DNA of 64,000 nucleotides from Saposhnikovia divaricata (GCA_036435485.1 CM071598.1:200115148-200179147); one strand, 5' to 3'. Positions 21,106-34,844 are shown, numbered from the stretch's first letter. Translations and numbers: made by a program. The notes: a model not told the origin generated them from the sequence alone.

Positions 21106-21146
21106 TTCTTTGCTTCTGATGAGAAGATAAAGGTTGTACGGAAAAT
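21106..21146 (+). pseudogene. PPDK-like fragment: Captured PPDK exon, left part
   Basis: Encodes FFASDEKIKVVRKM-type sequence, which immediately precedes the AALDLLLPYQRSDFEG region of pyruvate, phosphate dikinase (interconverts pyruvate and phosphoenolpyruvate). An intron end precedes it. The exon is cut at 21146 by the Athila insertion and resumes at 39973; joining the flanks minus one AAAAT restores continuity apart from a one-base deficit at the old ATG-ATA-ATG position. Confidence 0.85.
21142..21146. repeat. Target-site duplication AAAAT, left copy
   Basis: Partner at 39968-39972; flanks the Athila derivative. Confidence 0.9.
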
Positions 21147-22190
21147 TGATAAGTGCATATTTTTGCATATTTTTATTACTTATTTATTGCTTGAACTCGT
21201 ATTTTAATCAATTATTTTGTTGCATTTCAGGAAATTCGTAAATAAATAAAGAAATGACAAAATAAAGAAATAAAGAGCAAGGAAGGGAAAAAGAGGAAGA
21301 AAAAGGACCAAAAATGAAAGAAGGAAAAGAATTAGGAGCTTGGAGCAAAAGGAATATTTCAAGACAAGTGGAAGGTGGAGATCATCCCAACACATTAGAG
21401 AAGTGTATGGCCAAGATCAACTCTTCAAAGTTTAAGGGGGAAGGAAACAAATAGATGACTAGGATTTCACCACCACACACCACAAATGTATGGTGGGGAT
21501 TTACCCAACACCCCCCTTAACCCTAATTCCTATCCTATAAATACCCCCTCACCCCCTTGTATTTAGTAACTTAGATTTTAGGGCAGTTTTAATTTCTTGT
21601 ATTTCTTTTCTTAGTTTCAAATCTTGTACACACTCCTATTATAATTAATGCAATTTTTATTTTCTTTACTTCTTGTCTTGCTCTTTTGTTATTGTTGCCT
21701 TGTTTCTTTATTTTCGTAAATCCAAGTAATGGACAAAGAAGCGAAAAGCTAACCACTATGGGTTGAAAGTAACGATTTTTATTTTCTTGTTCGTAGTTAT
21801 AATTTAACTTTTAATTCGTAATTTGCCCATTTTAATTTCAATTTTATTGTTGGCCATTTTAATTCCAAATCCTTGTTTTAATGTCCTTAGATTAAATTTT
21901 AATTTCGTAAATTACTGTCTTTATTTCCGTAGTTTATTTTTTAAAAAAAAACAAAACAAAACAAAAAGAAATTATTTTAGTTTTGTAAAATTTCATTTTT
22001 AAATCTAAGTTTTTTTTCCTGTATTTACACGAACCTTCACCCCTGTTATTCTTCTAAAACTCGTCTTCTCCTCTTTCTTATTCCAGACCAAACCCAGCCA
22101 ATTTTTTTTTCCTTTCCTTTCCTTAAAACCCAGTTTCACTTTCTCCTCTCCCCTTTGTCTCCTTCACCCTCCTTCTTCTCTCTCTCTCCC

Positions 22191-22241
<51 letters not shown>

Positions 22242-23256
22242 TCTCTTTGTCTTAGTTGAACAAGCACTCCATCCCCTTTCCTTGTTTCCGTTTTATTCGA
22301 GTAGCTGAGTTTATCAAGTCGTCTCATCAATTTACTGGGTTTAGTATTTACATTTTCTTTGCTGTGCTGAGTCGTCTTCTTGAGTCACTGAGTTATCGAG
22401 CCCCGAGTTGCTGTCCTAAGTGCTGCGTTATTTGTATTTTTGCGAGTCTGAGTTGTTGAGTCAGGTGTTGTTCAATCGCTGAGTTCCGCTATGATTTTGC
22501 TAAGTCTGTTTTGTCGAGCCTACCGAGTTCTGAGTTTCACTTGAAACGTTGAATTTTGGGTTTTGTCGAATTATGATTTCGAGTCTTGGTTATACTTAGT
22601 TATGCTTTTTTTACGTTTGTATCACTGTAGTCTAAATTCGCCAAGTTGCTTTTGATTTCTTCGAGTTTGTGAGTCAAATTTGCTAAGTAATGTACTTTCG
22701 TTAATGATTTAATGTTGTTGAGTTCATTTTATTTAAGTCTTAATTGCTTGTAATGCTTTGTTTCCCCGCAAGTTTAATTCCCTGTTTCATTTTCTTCTGT
22801 CACTAATTTACTGCATTTATGAGTTAAGATGAATCCATCAGTTTCTGTCTTCTTTTTATTTGTAATCAAATTTTCTATTTGTTAATTTGATTTTAAGATT
22901 TTTTTTAGAATAATTTCCGAATAATTTAGAAAATGTTTTAAAACATAATTTAGTTTTAATTTAGAATTAAATAGTTTAAAAAATAAATTAGGACTTTTAG
23001 AATAATTTAGATTTTTTTTAAATAATTTAGTTAATTTTTGGTTATTTAATTTCCTTTTTCAAAATTAGTTTAAATTTTCTTTTACGAATTAATTAGATTA
23101 GTTAGTATTCAAATTTCAAAAAATACTTGTTCTAATTCGATTAAATTAGAAATTAAGGTTTGCGAATAAAAATAGTCCCTGTGGAACGAATCTAAAATTA
23201 ATAAAACGAGATTGTGCACTTGCAATCAATTTTAAATAATTTTTTTTAGCACATCA
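21147..23256 (+). repeat. Athila 5' LTR
   Basis: 2,110 bp, nearly identical to 37803-39967. Differences include the microsatellite (here C-run plus CT, 22170-22240) and absence of a ~65-bp segment that is present at about 39386-39450. ORFs here (for example 22256-22459) are not genes. Confidence 0.93.
22173..22240. repeat. CT microsatellite with C-run in the Athila LTR
   Basis: CT repeats interrupted by a run of about 13 C. The other LTR has uninterrupted CT at the same place (about 38832-38890). Confidence 0.9.
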
Positions 23257-23262
23257 AGTTTT

Positions 23263-23280
23263 TGGCCCCGCTGCCGGGGA
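23263..23280 (+). promoter_or_regulatory. Athila primer-binding site
   Basis: TGGCCCCGCTGCCGGGGA, six bases inside the 5' LTR end. Athila elements typically have TGGCGCCGTTGCCGGGGA (Asp tRNA), so this one carries two changes. Confidence 0.85.
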
Positions 23281-24319
23281 CTAATTATTTTTCGCGCCTT
23301 AATTTTTAATTTTTCGAGTTAGTTTTATTTCTTGTCTTATTTTTATTTCGTTCTTTTTAGGAAATTGTGAGATTTCTGAACTCTTCTCAAGAAGCGTGGA
23401 AAATTGGAATTTATGGAAAGCTTGCTTCGGTAACCGTATCTCACTCTTTTCGGGTTTTTTTTATATTTAGAAAATCACAAAAAAATTAAAAAGTAAAAAT
23501 CCAAAAAAATTGGTTGTAAATACATAATTGTTGCATCATGCATTTAATCACTTAGGGCATATCATCTAGATTTTTATTTTCTTGTTTTTAATTTTTCGTA
23601 CCATATAAATTGTGGTGATCGCTGGAGGACCCCAAGGTACGTTAAATTCTTTCTTTTCTTTAGTTAGAACACGTAGTTTAAAGCATCCATAAATGTTTAT
23701 AGTTTTTATACCTCTTTGTTTGTTGCATCATTTTGTAAATAAATCTTAAGGGCAAAACCTCTCAAAAGATAAGGGAAGGGATTTCATCACTCTTTCCTTA
23801 GCCCAAAAACAATTTAATCCCTCATTTTGCATACCTAGCATTTAATAAAATTAATTAGACGTTTGCCCCTAGGAATTTCGCGCTCAATTAGGAAGGTGCT
23901 TAAGAAACGAAGTAATCTTTAATTATTCCGACTTTTTGGTGTCTAGGAAAGCGAAAGCTGACCTGGCCAATTAAGGTTTTGGTGTCTAGGCTGGTGTTTA
24001 GCCTCTTGGCAATGCTTGCACCTACCTGGCCAAGCCGGTTTGAATAATTATTGATTTACCTAGTTTTTGGTAGCCCTTACAGTTAGGAGTAAGGTCTAGT
24101 TATTTTATTAGGGAACCCTAGGTTTAGAATTTTTCTTTTAATTTTACACCCCTTTCTTTTTGTGTGTTTATTTTATCACACTTATTTGCTACGTGTTTCC
24201 TTACATGGTTTATGCGAACTATTTGGATTAGGGATAATTCTTCTAGACTAGTGAGATAGTTTGAGATTTCTTCCTCTTCCGATTCCGAGTCTTTAGATAA
24301 TTCCGAACCGATAGTAAAC
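23281..24319 (+). other. Athila leader, no gene
   Basis: About 1 kb of untranslated leader; contains a loose duplication around TTTGGTGTCTAGG (23936 and 23979). No ORF of interest. Confidence 0.6.
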
Positions 24320-26207
24320 ATGGCCATGTCTCTTAAGGACCGTTGCTACCCCACCCATTCCGCTCAACCTTCGTGCATCACTCTTCCTCCCGTAAATGGT
24401 AATAATTTCGAGATCGAAGCTCACCATATTAGCATGTTACCTAAGTTTACCGGGAGTGATGGTGAGGATCCGTATATTTTCCTTCATGAATTCGAGGAGG
24501 TTTGTGCTCTACAAAAACTCCAACAATTGACCGAAGACTCCATTAGGCTTAGACTTATCAACTTCGCCTTAAAAGAAAATGCCAAAAAAATGGTTGTATA
24601 GTCTACCCGTTAATTCGACTTCCACGTGGGAGGGATTTGTGATAATTTTTCTTAAAAAATATTTTCCAAACCATAAGACTACAAGGATTACAAACGAAAT
24701 AAATCAATTTCATCAAAAGGAAAATGAGTCTTTTTGGAAATATTTTGATTGTTTTAAAAATCTCTTATCACAATGCCCCCACCACGGAATAGAAAAATGG
24801 AGACTTTGCAAGATTGTTTACGAGGCCCTAGATAGTCCAACAACCGCGTTGTTAGAGTCTATGTGCCAAGGAAAATTCAAGGAGAAAAATGAAGACGAAG
24901 GGTGGGAGTTTTTCGAGGAATTAGCCGAGAAGACTATGTTGTGGGAGTCTACTAGGGAACCTCACAAGTCCAACGAGTCATCTAGTTCTTCTAGGGGTAT
25001 GCATTCAATTGGAAACAATATTGCTACTGATGCCAAGTTAGCCACCCTTACTAGAAGACTCGAAGCCTTAGAAACTAGTAACGCCCCCTCAAATATGTCT
25101 ATGTGCTCTAATTTTAATCAAGATTTTCCGAACTCTCCCGGCTATGATCAAATTAATGCGGTGTTTCAACCAACCCCTAGGAATGATCCGGTTGCACCTA
25201 CTTATAATCCCGGTTGGAGGAATCACCCTAATTTCTCGTGGAACCAAGGCCAAAACTATCAATCTCCGCCACCTTCTTTTCAACCTCCTTGTTTTCAAAA
25301 GCCCAATCAAAACTCGTACTCGATTCAAAATCAAATTCCTTATCCAAACTCGATTCAAGTCCCAAATCAAGCACCCGCCCACCCTCCCGGCTTTCACGAG
25401 TCGGATAAGAGAATTAATTCTTTGGGAAAGACTCTTGATGCACTTTTGAAATCAACGACTAATTTGGCTCAATCTCAACAAACCTTCATGCAAACCATGA
25501 CTCAAGATAGGCAACTTTTGAATGCTAGTACTCAAGCCATATCTAAGTTAGAGGTTCAAGTGAGTCAATTATCCAACGCCATGTGTGAGCGAGAGAAGAA
25601 CAAGTTCCCGAGTCAAACTGAGGTCAACCCTAAATTTCCTCTCAACCAAAGACCTCCCGATAATGTTAATGCTATCATTTCTTTAAGGTCGGGAAAACAA
25701 GTTGATAATCAGGTAGGAGTCCAGTCTCCCGATGACGAAGAAGAATCAAATGTTGAACCCTCATCTTCAAAATCCACTCCCGAGTCATCAGAATCTTCTC
25801 ATAAATCATCATCATCTAGCGAGCCTTCATCGACTTAAACACCACCTTCACCTAACAAATCTTCGATTGTTGTTCCACTTTCCAATTCCATTCCCGATGT
25901 GTCTATCGAACGAGTCTTTAAGCCTAAAGCTCCTAATCCTCAAAGACTCCTTTCAAACAAACAATCGCCTCAAATCGAAAAGATTTTGGAAGTTTTCAAA
26001 CAAGTCGAGATCAACATTCCTCTTTTAGATGCCATTCAACAAATTCCCTCTAATGCTAAGTGTCTAAAAGATTTGTGTACTCATAAACGTTCCACTCATG
26101 TCCCTAAGAAAGCCTTTTTGACTTCTCATGTTAGTTCAATTCTTTCGAACCAAATTCCAGTGAAATATAAGGACCCCGGTTGTCCTACAATTTCATGTGT
26201 CATAGGC
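24320..26207 (+). pseudogene. Athila Gag and start of protease region, frameshifted
   Basis: Structural polyprotein. 24320-24600 reads the N-terminal gag part; from 24579 a second frame continues it with KKWLYSLP, so an extra A in the A-run at about 24584-24590 shifts the frame. The gag domain runs to about 24960, followed by a Ser-rich, Asn/Pro/Gln-rich and Ser-rich tail. A TAA at 25836-25838 is a nonsense change, as the same frame continues with the region typical of Athila between gag and protease (IPSNAKCLKDLCTHKR) up to CVIGN, where the copia element was inserted at 26212. Confidence 0.88.
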
Positions 26208-26212
26208 AATAC
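26208..26212. repeat. Target-site duplication AATAC, left copy
   Basis: Partner at 34845-34849; removing the copia plus one copy restores the Athila protease frame exactly. Confidence 0.95.
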
Positions 26213-27750
26213 TGTTAGTGTAGGTGCCCTAGAGGCAATACATTGTTTCTTTTAATAAACCCTTATGTCATTTGATTATTCATTAAACGTATTTATTATG
26301 ACTTTAATTACTGCGATATATTTGTTAGCATAATAAATGTCCTTAGAATCATGATACACATTGTATAGTTTAAGTACATGACTTGAACTTGAGATTATAT
26401 AATATATCATATTCTTAAAGGTCCCTAGTCGAGTATTATTATAACAGGGCAATAATAATACGTAAATAGACTAGTATGTTGTTTGACAGATAACCACATC
26501 TCATTGGTTATAAGTATGGAGATACTAAAGTCAAAAACATAGGTACATGTAGGGGTACATGGTACTGGACAGACCCACAGTGAGATTCTTCATGTTTAAT
26601 AAAGTCATAAGAAAGACTCACAGTGATAATGGTGTAATGGTCCTTTGACTTGAGTCATTATATTTGTATACGAGGATTAATATACTTTGACTACATTAAA
26701 AGTTACCTTTGACCGGGTGATGATAAAAGTGGACATCGGGTATATCATGAGTAGTATGAGAAATATGAATGATAGATAAAGGATTTAACCCTTCTAGAAT
26801 TAGGAGAGATATTATTGGCCTCTTGATTGAGTGAGACTATAAAATGCATGGCCGTGCTCAAATAATGATTTGTTTTAATAGTCTACTCATGGATCAAGTA
26901 AACCCGGATTAAATGTTGAAGAGGATGACTAAACACATGCCTCGAGTTTAATCTATAATATTTGGTTAAAGGGATTATATTACACAGAAACATTAATCAC
27001 AAAAGGTTTAAATTGAATCACCGATTATTATTATTACTTGGGTAGCAATGATGTATTACTAGATACCGCTCATTGTTTATAATTTTATTAGATATTAAAA
27101 TTATTGCCAACGTAATAATAACCTATAGGGTCACACACTTAGAACGTCTTAAAAGGAGTTTTAGTTTAAATTAAGAATTTAAATTAAATCATTATTAAAT
27201 TGAGAATTGGCTATTTAATTAATTAGACTGGTCCTAATTAATTATCTAAGCAAATTCGAATTTAATAAAGTAAGAACGGAATTGGATTTCAGGAAGTCCA
27301 ATAATAAAATCAGAATAGAAATAGAATTGGGTTTAAGGAAGCCCAATTCGGTTTTTTGATTTTAGCCCATTATTTCTCTCGTATAAATACATAATGATGT
27401 ATTACTTTAGGGTTAAGAGTCATTAAATCGTTTTTGACAAAACCTTAGCAGCTCCATCTTCGAGAGGCTAGAGAGAGAGACTGTTCTTCGCGGGCTAGTA
27501 CCTGGCTCCTCGGATCGTTGGAAGGTCGGACGTTCGTGTGGATTACCTTAGAGACACGGATCTTGACGCAAGGACTGTGTGTGGTGATTACAAGCAAGGA
27601 TCTCCGTTGAGTTCGTGAAACAAGATCTTAATAGGTATGATTCGTTATCTCTATAATCTGCCCAGAATTATACATGGATCCTGGTTTGGGTTTCGAAAAT
27701 TTTGTTTTATTTACGTTTATCCGCTGCGTTTTATGCCTCGGAACCCAACA
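26213..27750 (+). repeat. copia 5' LTR
   Basis: 1,538 bp; a TATAAATA promoter box lies at about 27382-27389. Confidence 0.95.
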
Positions 27751-27751
27751 A

Positions 27752-27764
27752 TGGTATCAGAGCT
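27752..27764 (+). promoter_or_regulatory. copia primer-binding site (Met tRNA)
   Basis: TGGTATCAGAGCT, one base after the LTR. Confidence 0.95.
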
Positions 27765-29631
27765 ACGTGTATAAGGGGTTGATTTGGTTACGTGTTAATT
27801 GTATATGATGCGAGTATGCATGTTTTGAGAATCTGCCATGTTTATGTTCTTATATATGCTATTTATAATATTTTATGATGCATATATATGGTTCTGTTAC
27901 AATTTAAGATGATTGAGATGATCATATGATTATATAATCTGTATATATACTGATATATATATGATTAATGTTTGTTCTTGATATGGAGATTGTATACGAT
28001 ACGATTTCTGTATACGCTGTGCAAATCTGGTGAAATCTGTCCAGTGTCCGATTTTCGCAAACGATATGTGTTTTCTGACTGGAAACAAGCGTCAGAACAA
28101 AACAGATAGCATAGCTATCACCGACTCGTGTGTAAGGTGTTTGACGCCGTTTATTGCATGAAAAAGGCGATTTATTGTTTTCAGAATTTGATTCTGATTT
28201 TCTAATTTTTGCGGTATATGATTTCTTTGATTGGATCATCTGAAATATGATATGGTATAACATGATTATATAATATGACATATTATTTAATTGTTACTTG
28301 AGCATGGTGATGGTTATGGCCTTAAGACCCTTAGATTAATGGTTTGGTTTTATAAATACGACTTCCATGTCGTTTTCTTCATTCTTGTAATTTTTGAACC
28401 TCGAATGTAACTCGAGTTTTATCATGTAAGTACTTTAGTGTAGATTGTATTCAATTATTCAATGTAATGTAATTGAAGATTGAAGGATGGTCTAAGAGAA
28501 GGAGCAACCAAGAAGACAAGAAGAATGAAGACATGTAATTTGTATTTATGTTTATTCCACCATAGATTGACCTTGATCCTTTCATTAGCTTGAGAGGATC
28601 ATATAGGATAAAGTCCATAACCAATCACGTTTACATACTGCACTTACTTTACATATGATGTATGAATGTATGTGTAGGATACATAGAGATGCATGCTTTA
28701 GTTAGATTAATCATGTATGAATGAATGTATTAGATACATCACCGATGCCATGCCTGCTTAAACAAGATAAAATCTATAACGATTCAAGATTTTAAAATTA
28801 ACAAACGATCATGAGATTCTTGTGTTTACAAAATATGGATTTTAAAACACGGAATTAAATATGGATTTTTGATATCTAAAATTGGGATTTTCTGTCAAAA
28901 GCGGATATGCGTATTCGTAAGGTTAATGGGTATTAAGTGTGACCATTGGGATCCTCCATCTACCTGGGAAATGAGAAATCTAAGATGTCAATTTTAAGTA
29001 TTTGGTTCAAGGAAAATTTTAGGATCTCTTTATGATGTGATCATGATCGTCATAAATTCTTTAAACCCCTTAACAAAATATTAAGTTTTAATCAGATGCT
29101 TTCCAATGAATGAACACTCATCGAATCCTAGATCGACAAGGGGAATGACTGTCAGTGGCAGGGGACTCCTGTCTATCGTGGTGAGATGCGACGAATATAA
29201 ACGGTTATATTCGACCGTTGTATCATTGGGTCTAACTTAACTGAGTCGTCATAATGAGGTGGAAATAAACGGTTATATTCAACTATTATGAACTTAGAAG
29301 CATAGAGTTTGGTTAAAAATCTATTAGATAGATAAGATCAATCGTTGTTCACCAAACTATCCAAGAATTTTATATGATATAATTGACAATTGTTGTCTAC
29401 CTAAATAATCATGTTTTAAGGACTACCAGTGGTTGACTTAGGACATGACGAAATATGGATCTTGGCTCACTAGAAAGATTTATGGGATATGCTTTTCGAA
29501 TTAATAGTAAGGGCTATTAATTTGATAAAAATAGTGGGAGATATATTATGAATATATCATAATCATTTGAACATAATTTATAACCAAGACAATCTAATGT
29601 TTATTTTGTGCATTTATCATTGTAGATACTA
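27765..29631 (+). other. Long leader of the copia element
   Basis: About 1.9 kb, no ORF of note on the plus strand. Matches the inverted leader at 61758-63571. Contains near-repeats of AAACGGTTATATTC (29198 and 29268) with CGGT/ACCG complements. A minus ORF at 27922-28281 is chance. Confidence 0.65.
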
Positions 29632-32600
29632 ATGGCAAACAACACAAACACACTATCCGTACAATCAATCCTTGAAAAGGACAAACTGACAGGAGGAAAC
29701 AACTTCCTAGACTGGCAGAGGAATTTGAGGATTGTCCTCAGGCAGGAGCGCAAGCTTCATGTCATTGATATCCCTCCGCCAGGTCCCCTTCCTGAGAACG
29801 CTACTGTTGAGGAACGACCGGCCCGCACAAGGGATGAGAATGATGTAAATGATGTTGCATGTCTCATGTTGGCAACTATGAGTGCTGAGCTTCAAAGACA
29901 GCATGTGCATATGGATGCATATACTATCAATGAGCACTTGCAAAGCATGTTTGCAAGCCAAACTCGTCAAGAAAGGTTCAACACGAGTAAGTCACTCTTT
30001 AATTGCAAACAAGGGGCAAGTGAACCAGTTGGCCCACATGTTTTGAAGATGATTGGTTACATTGAGTACCTTGCTACTTTGGGTTTCCCGATTGGTCCGG
30101 AAACTGGTATTGACCTAATCATGAATTCTTTGAACAGCAAATTTACTCAGTTTGTTGTGAACTACAATATGAATGAATTTGACAAAACACCTACTAAATT
30201 GTTGGCTATGTTGAGGACATATGAAACCAACATGAAGACAGCTGAACCTGCTCCCATACTGATGGTGGGCAATAAAGGTAAGGCCAAGGGGAAAGGCAAG
30301 TAGAAGGGTAAGAAGAAGATTGGATCTAATTCTACACCCAAGCCAAAGTCAGGTCCCAAACAGGCTTTAAAGCCTAAAGGTGGTGTTGCTAAGGGTGAAT
30401 GTCACTACTGTAAGAAAACTGGTCACTGGAAGAGAAACTGTCCTGTTTATTTGGAGGATCTGAAGAAAATGAAGGGTGTTTAGATTTCTGGATCAGGTAT
30501 TTATGTTATAGAAGTCAATTTGTCTATTTCTACATCTTGGGTATTGGATACCGGATGTGCTTCTCACTTTTGTATAAATGTGGAGGAACTGCAGAGAAGT
30601 AGGACTTTGGCTAAGGGAGAAGTGGACCTACGAGTTGGCAATGGAGCAAAAGTTGCTGCTTTAGCTGTAGGCACTTATTATTTATCTTTACCCTCTGGGC
30701 TTGTTCTAGAACTAGAAGACTGTTTTTACGTGCCTGCGATTCGCAGAAACATTATTTCTGTTTCTTGTTTGGACAAGAAAGGTTTTTCGTTTACAATAAA
30801 GAACAACAGTTGCTCTTTTGCTTTGAATGATTTAACCTATGGTGTTGCACGTTTGTTTAATGGTTTATATGTTCTTGATTTAGATAATCCTGTCTATAAT
30901 ATAGAAAACAAACGACTTAAAGTTAATGACTCAAATCAAACATACCTCTGGCATTGTCGTCTAGGCCATATAAATGAGAAACGCATATCCAAATTACATA
31001 AGGATGGATACTTGGGTAAGTTTGATTTGGAATCATACAAAGAATGCGAATCTTGTTTGCTTGGTAAGATGACTAAAGCCCCTTTCACTGGTAAGGGTCA
31101 AAGGGCCACTGAACGTCTGGAGCTAATACATAGTGATGTATGTAGCCCAATGCGTGTGATGGCTAGAGGAGGCTACTACTACTTCATAACATTTACTGAT
31201 GATTTCAGTAGATATGGATATGTATATCTTATGAAGAATAAATCTGATTCTTTTGAAAAATTCAAAGAATACAAGGCTGAAGTAGAGAAGCAAATTGGCG
31301 GAGGTGTAAGTATTAAGATCTTACGATCCGATCGTGGGGGTGAATACTTAAGCACCGATTTTAAAGAGTATTTAAAAGAGTGTGGTATTGTATCACAACT
31401 TACTCCGCCAGGTACACCACAATGGAATGGAGTTTCAGAGAGGAGAAATCGCACCTTGTTGGACATGGTGCGATCGATGATGAGTCATGCAGATCTTCCA
31501 ATAAGTTTCTGGGGTTATGCTCTAGAAACAGCGGCTTTCACACTTAACCGTGTTCCTACTAAGAAGGTTCAAAAGACTCCATGTGAAATATGGAATGAGA
31601 AACGGTCAGGCATGAACTTTATGAAAGTTTGGGGATGCAAGGCGTTTGTGAAATGTCAAGTATCTGACAAGCTTGGACCTAAATCCGAAGAGTGCAATTT
31701 TGTGGGATACCCTAATGAAACAAAGGCGTATTATTTTTATAGTCCTTTTGAGCAGAAAGTGTTTATTGCTCGAGATGCTGTCTTCATGGAAAGAGATTTT
31801 GTTTCTAAAAGAAACAGTGGGAGAACTATAGATCTCGATGAAGATTGAGAACCACAAAATAGTATTAAACCTGAAGTGGAACAAGAGCAGGATAATGATA
31901 ATGCTCAACAAACACAGGTTGTTCATAGAACTGGTAGAATTCGCCATGAGCCAGAGAGATATGAATTTCTCTTAACTCAATGTACGTGGTGATATGATGC
32001 TTATAGATGAAGATGAGCCTCTCACATACCAAGATGCTACGAACAGTCCCGACTCTAAGAGATGGCTTGAAGCCATGAAATCCGAGATGGATTCCATGTA
32101 CGAAAACCAAGTATGGACTTTGGTTGATCCACCTGAAGGGGTAAAACCCGTAGGGTGCAAATGGGTTTTCAAGAAGAAAACTGATATGGATGGAAATGTT
32201 CAGACCTATAAAGCAAGGCTGGTTGCAAAAGGTTTCAAACAAATTCATGGTATCGACTATGATGAAACTTTCTCACCATTGCAGCATTCCATTATTATGA
32301 AATCTGGAAAATGGATGTCAAAACAGCCTTCCTTAATGGAAGCCTTGAAGAGGATGTGTACATGACACAACCTGAAGGTTTTGTCGATCCAAGGAATGTT
32401 GGCAAGATATGTAAATTACGTCGATCCATTTATGGATTGAAGCAAGCCACTAGAAGATGGTATATTCGTTTTGATGAAATAGTCAAAGAGTATGGCTTTG
32501 TTCAAAATGAAGATGAACCGTGTGTTTACAAGAAGGTTAGTGGGAGCCATGTGGCATTCATAGTACTATATGTTGATGATATACTACTAATGAGGAATGA

Positions 32601-33288
32601 CATACCTTCTCTAAAGGCTGTTAAAACTTGGTTAGGGAGCAACTTCTCCATGAAAGACTTAGGAGAGGCAACCTACATTCTAGAAATGAGGATCTATAGA
32701 GATAGATCTAGAAGGATGATCGGTCTAAGTCAGAGCACATACATTGATAAGGTTTTGCATCATTTTGGTATGCAAAATGCAAAAAGGGGATATGACCCCG
32801 TGTCTCAAGGGATAACGATCTCTAAAGACCAGTGTCCGAAATCATTGGATGAGAAGGACCACATGAGTAAGGTTCCATATGCCTCAGCAATTAGATCTAT
32901 CATGTATGCAATGGTATGTACTCGCCCAGATGTTTCGTATGCTTTGAGCATGATGAGCAGATACCAGTCTAATCCAGGTGAAGGTCACTGGACGACAATC
33001 AAGAATGTTCTAAAGTACCTGAACAGGACTAAAGATTCATTCTTGGTGTATGGAGGAGAGGAGAAACTGGTTGTAAAAGGTTACACCGATGCAAGTTTCC
33101 AAACAGGCAGGGATGATACTGTATCACAGTCTGGTTTTGTGTTTTGTCTAAACGGAGGTAACATACACATATGTAAAGTGCACACAAATGATAACATTGC
33201 AGACCTACTGACCAAAGGCTTGTCGCAGCAGAAGCACGATGGTCACACTAGTTCCATGGGTATTAGATACATGGGTGATTGGCTCTAG
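29632..33288 (+). pseudogene. copia gag-pol polyprotein with stops, frameshift and two deletions
   Basis: In order: gag (29632-~30300); zinc knuckle CHYCKKTGHWKRNC (30400-30441); protease WVLDTGCASHFC (~30537); integrase with His/Cys finger (from ~30945), IHSDVC, RSDRGGEY and WNGVSERRN (to ~31700); RT with KWVFKKK, YGLKQA and YVDDILL (~32130-32880); RNase H remnant (~33070-33160); closing LTKGL motif. Nonsense codons at 30301, 30481 and 31846; a frameshift near 31975. Compared with the sister copy at 57790-61757, about 12 RT codons are missing near 32282, and most of RNase H (about 90 codons) is missing at 33161. Original start MANNTN retained. Confidence 0.93.
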
Positions 33289-33302
33289 TGCAAGTGGGAG
33301 AT
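33289..33302 (+). promoter_or_regulatory. copia polypurine tract
   Basis: GCAAGTGGGAGAT directly before the 3' LTR and directly after the pol stop codon. Confidence 0.85.
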
Positions 33303-34844
33303 TGTTAGTGTAGGTGCCCTAGAGGCAATACATTGTTTCTTTTAATAAACCCTTATGTCATTTGATTATTCATTAAACGTATTTATTATGACTTTAATTA
33401 CTGCGATATATTTGTTAGCATAATAAATGTCCTTAGAATCATGATACATATTGTATAGTTTAAGTACATGACTTGAACTTGAGATTATATAATATATCAT
33501 ATTCTTAAAGGTCCCTAGTCGAGTATTATTACAACAGGGCAATAATAAAACGTAAATAGACTAGTATGTTGTTTGACCGATAACCACATCTCATTGGTTA
33601 TAAATATGGAGATACTAAAGTCAAAAACATAGGTACATGTAGGGGTACATGGTACTGGACAGACCCACAGTGAGATTCTTCATGTTTAATAAAGTCATCA
33701 GAAAGACTCACAGTGATAATGGTGTAATGGTCCTTTGACTTGAGTCATTATATTTGTATACGAGGATTAATATACTTTGACTACATTAAAAGTTACCTTT
33801 GACCGGGTGATGATAAAAGTGGACATCGGGTATATCATGAGTAGTATGAGAAATATGAATGACAGATAAAGGATTTAACCCTCCTAGAATTAGGAGAGAT
33901 ATTATTGGCCTCTTGATTGAGTGAGACTATAAAATGCATGGCCGTGCTCAAATAATGATTTGTTTTAATAGTCTACTCATGGATCAAGTAAACCCGGATT
34001 AAATGTTGAAGAGGATGACTAAACACATGCCTCGAGTTTAATCTATAATATTTGGTTAAAGGGATTATATTACACAGAAACATTAATCACAAAAGGTTTA
34101 AATTGAATCACCGATTATTATTATTACTTGGGTAGCAATGATGTATTACTAGATACCGCTCATTGTTTATAATTTTATTAGATATTAAAATTATTGCCAA
34201 CGTAATAATAACCTATAGGGTCACACACTTAGAACGTCTTAAAAGGAGTTTTAGTTTAAATTAAGAATTTAAATTAAATCATTATTAAATTGAGAATTGG
34301 CTATTTAATTAATTAGACTGGTCCTAATTAATTATCTAAGCAAATTCGAATTTAATAAAGTAAGAACGGAATTGGATTTCAGGAAGTCCAATAATAAAAT
34401 CAGAATAGAAATAGAATTGGGTTTAAGGAAGCCCAATTCGGTTTTTTGATTTTAGCCCATTATTTCTCTCGTATAAATACATAATGATGTATTACTTTAG
34501 GGTTAAGAGTCATTAAATCGTTTTTGACAAAACCTTAGCAGCTCCATCTTCGAGAGGCTAGAGATAGAGAGAGACTGTTCTTCGCGGGCTAGTACCTGGC
34601 TCCTCGGATCGTTGGAAGGTCGGACGTTCGTGTGGATTACCTTAGAGACACGGATCTTGACGCAAGGACTGTGTGTGGTGATTACAAGCAAGGATCTCCG
34701 TTGAGTTCGTGAAACAAGATCTTAATAGGTATGATTCGTTATCTCCATAATCTGCCCGGAATTATACATGGATCCTGGTTTGGGTTTCGAAAATTTTGTT
34801 TTATTTACGTTTATCCGCTGCGTTTTATGCCTCGGAACCCAACA
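33303..34844 (+). repeat. copia 3' LTR
   Basis: 1,542 bp, near-identical to 26213-27750; a 4-bp extension of the GA microsatellite at about 34561 is one of the few differences. Confidence 0.95.

Larger units (their letters stand above)
26213..34844 (+). mobile_element. Ty1/copia retrotransposon with both LTRs, internally decayed
   Basis: LTRs 26213-27750 and 33303-34844 (TGTTAGTGTAGG ... GGAACCCAACA), Met PBS, ~1.9 kb leader, gag-pol in one original frame, and a polypurine tract. TSD AATAC. The LTRs differ at about a dozen positions by eye, so this is the youngest proven layer. It is the same family as the minus-strand element at 56228. Lineage within copia not assigned. Confidence 0.95.

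Noticed and set aside
31179..32248. Minus-strand ORFs of 66-127 codons over copia integrase/RT
   Set aside because: Mirror frames of pol; the same mirrors appear in the sister copy at 59476-60205.
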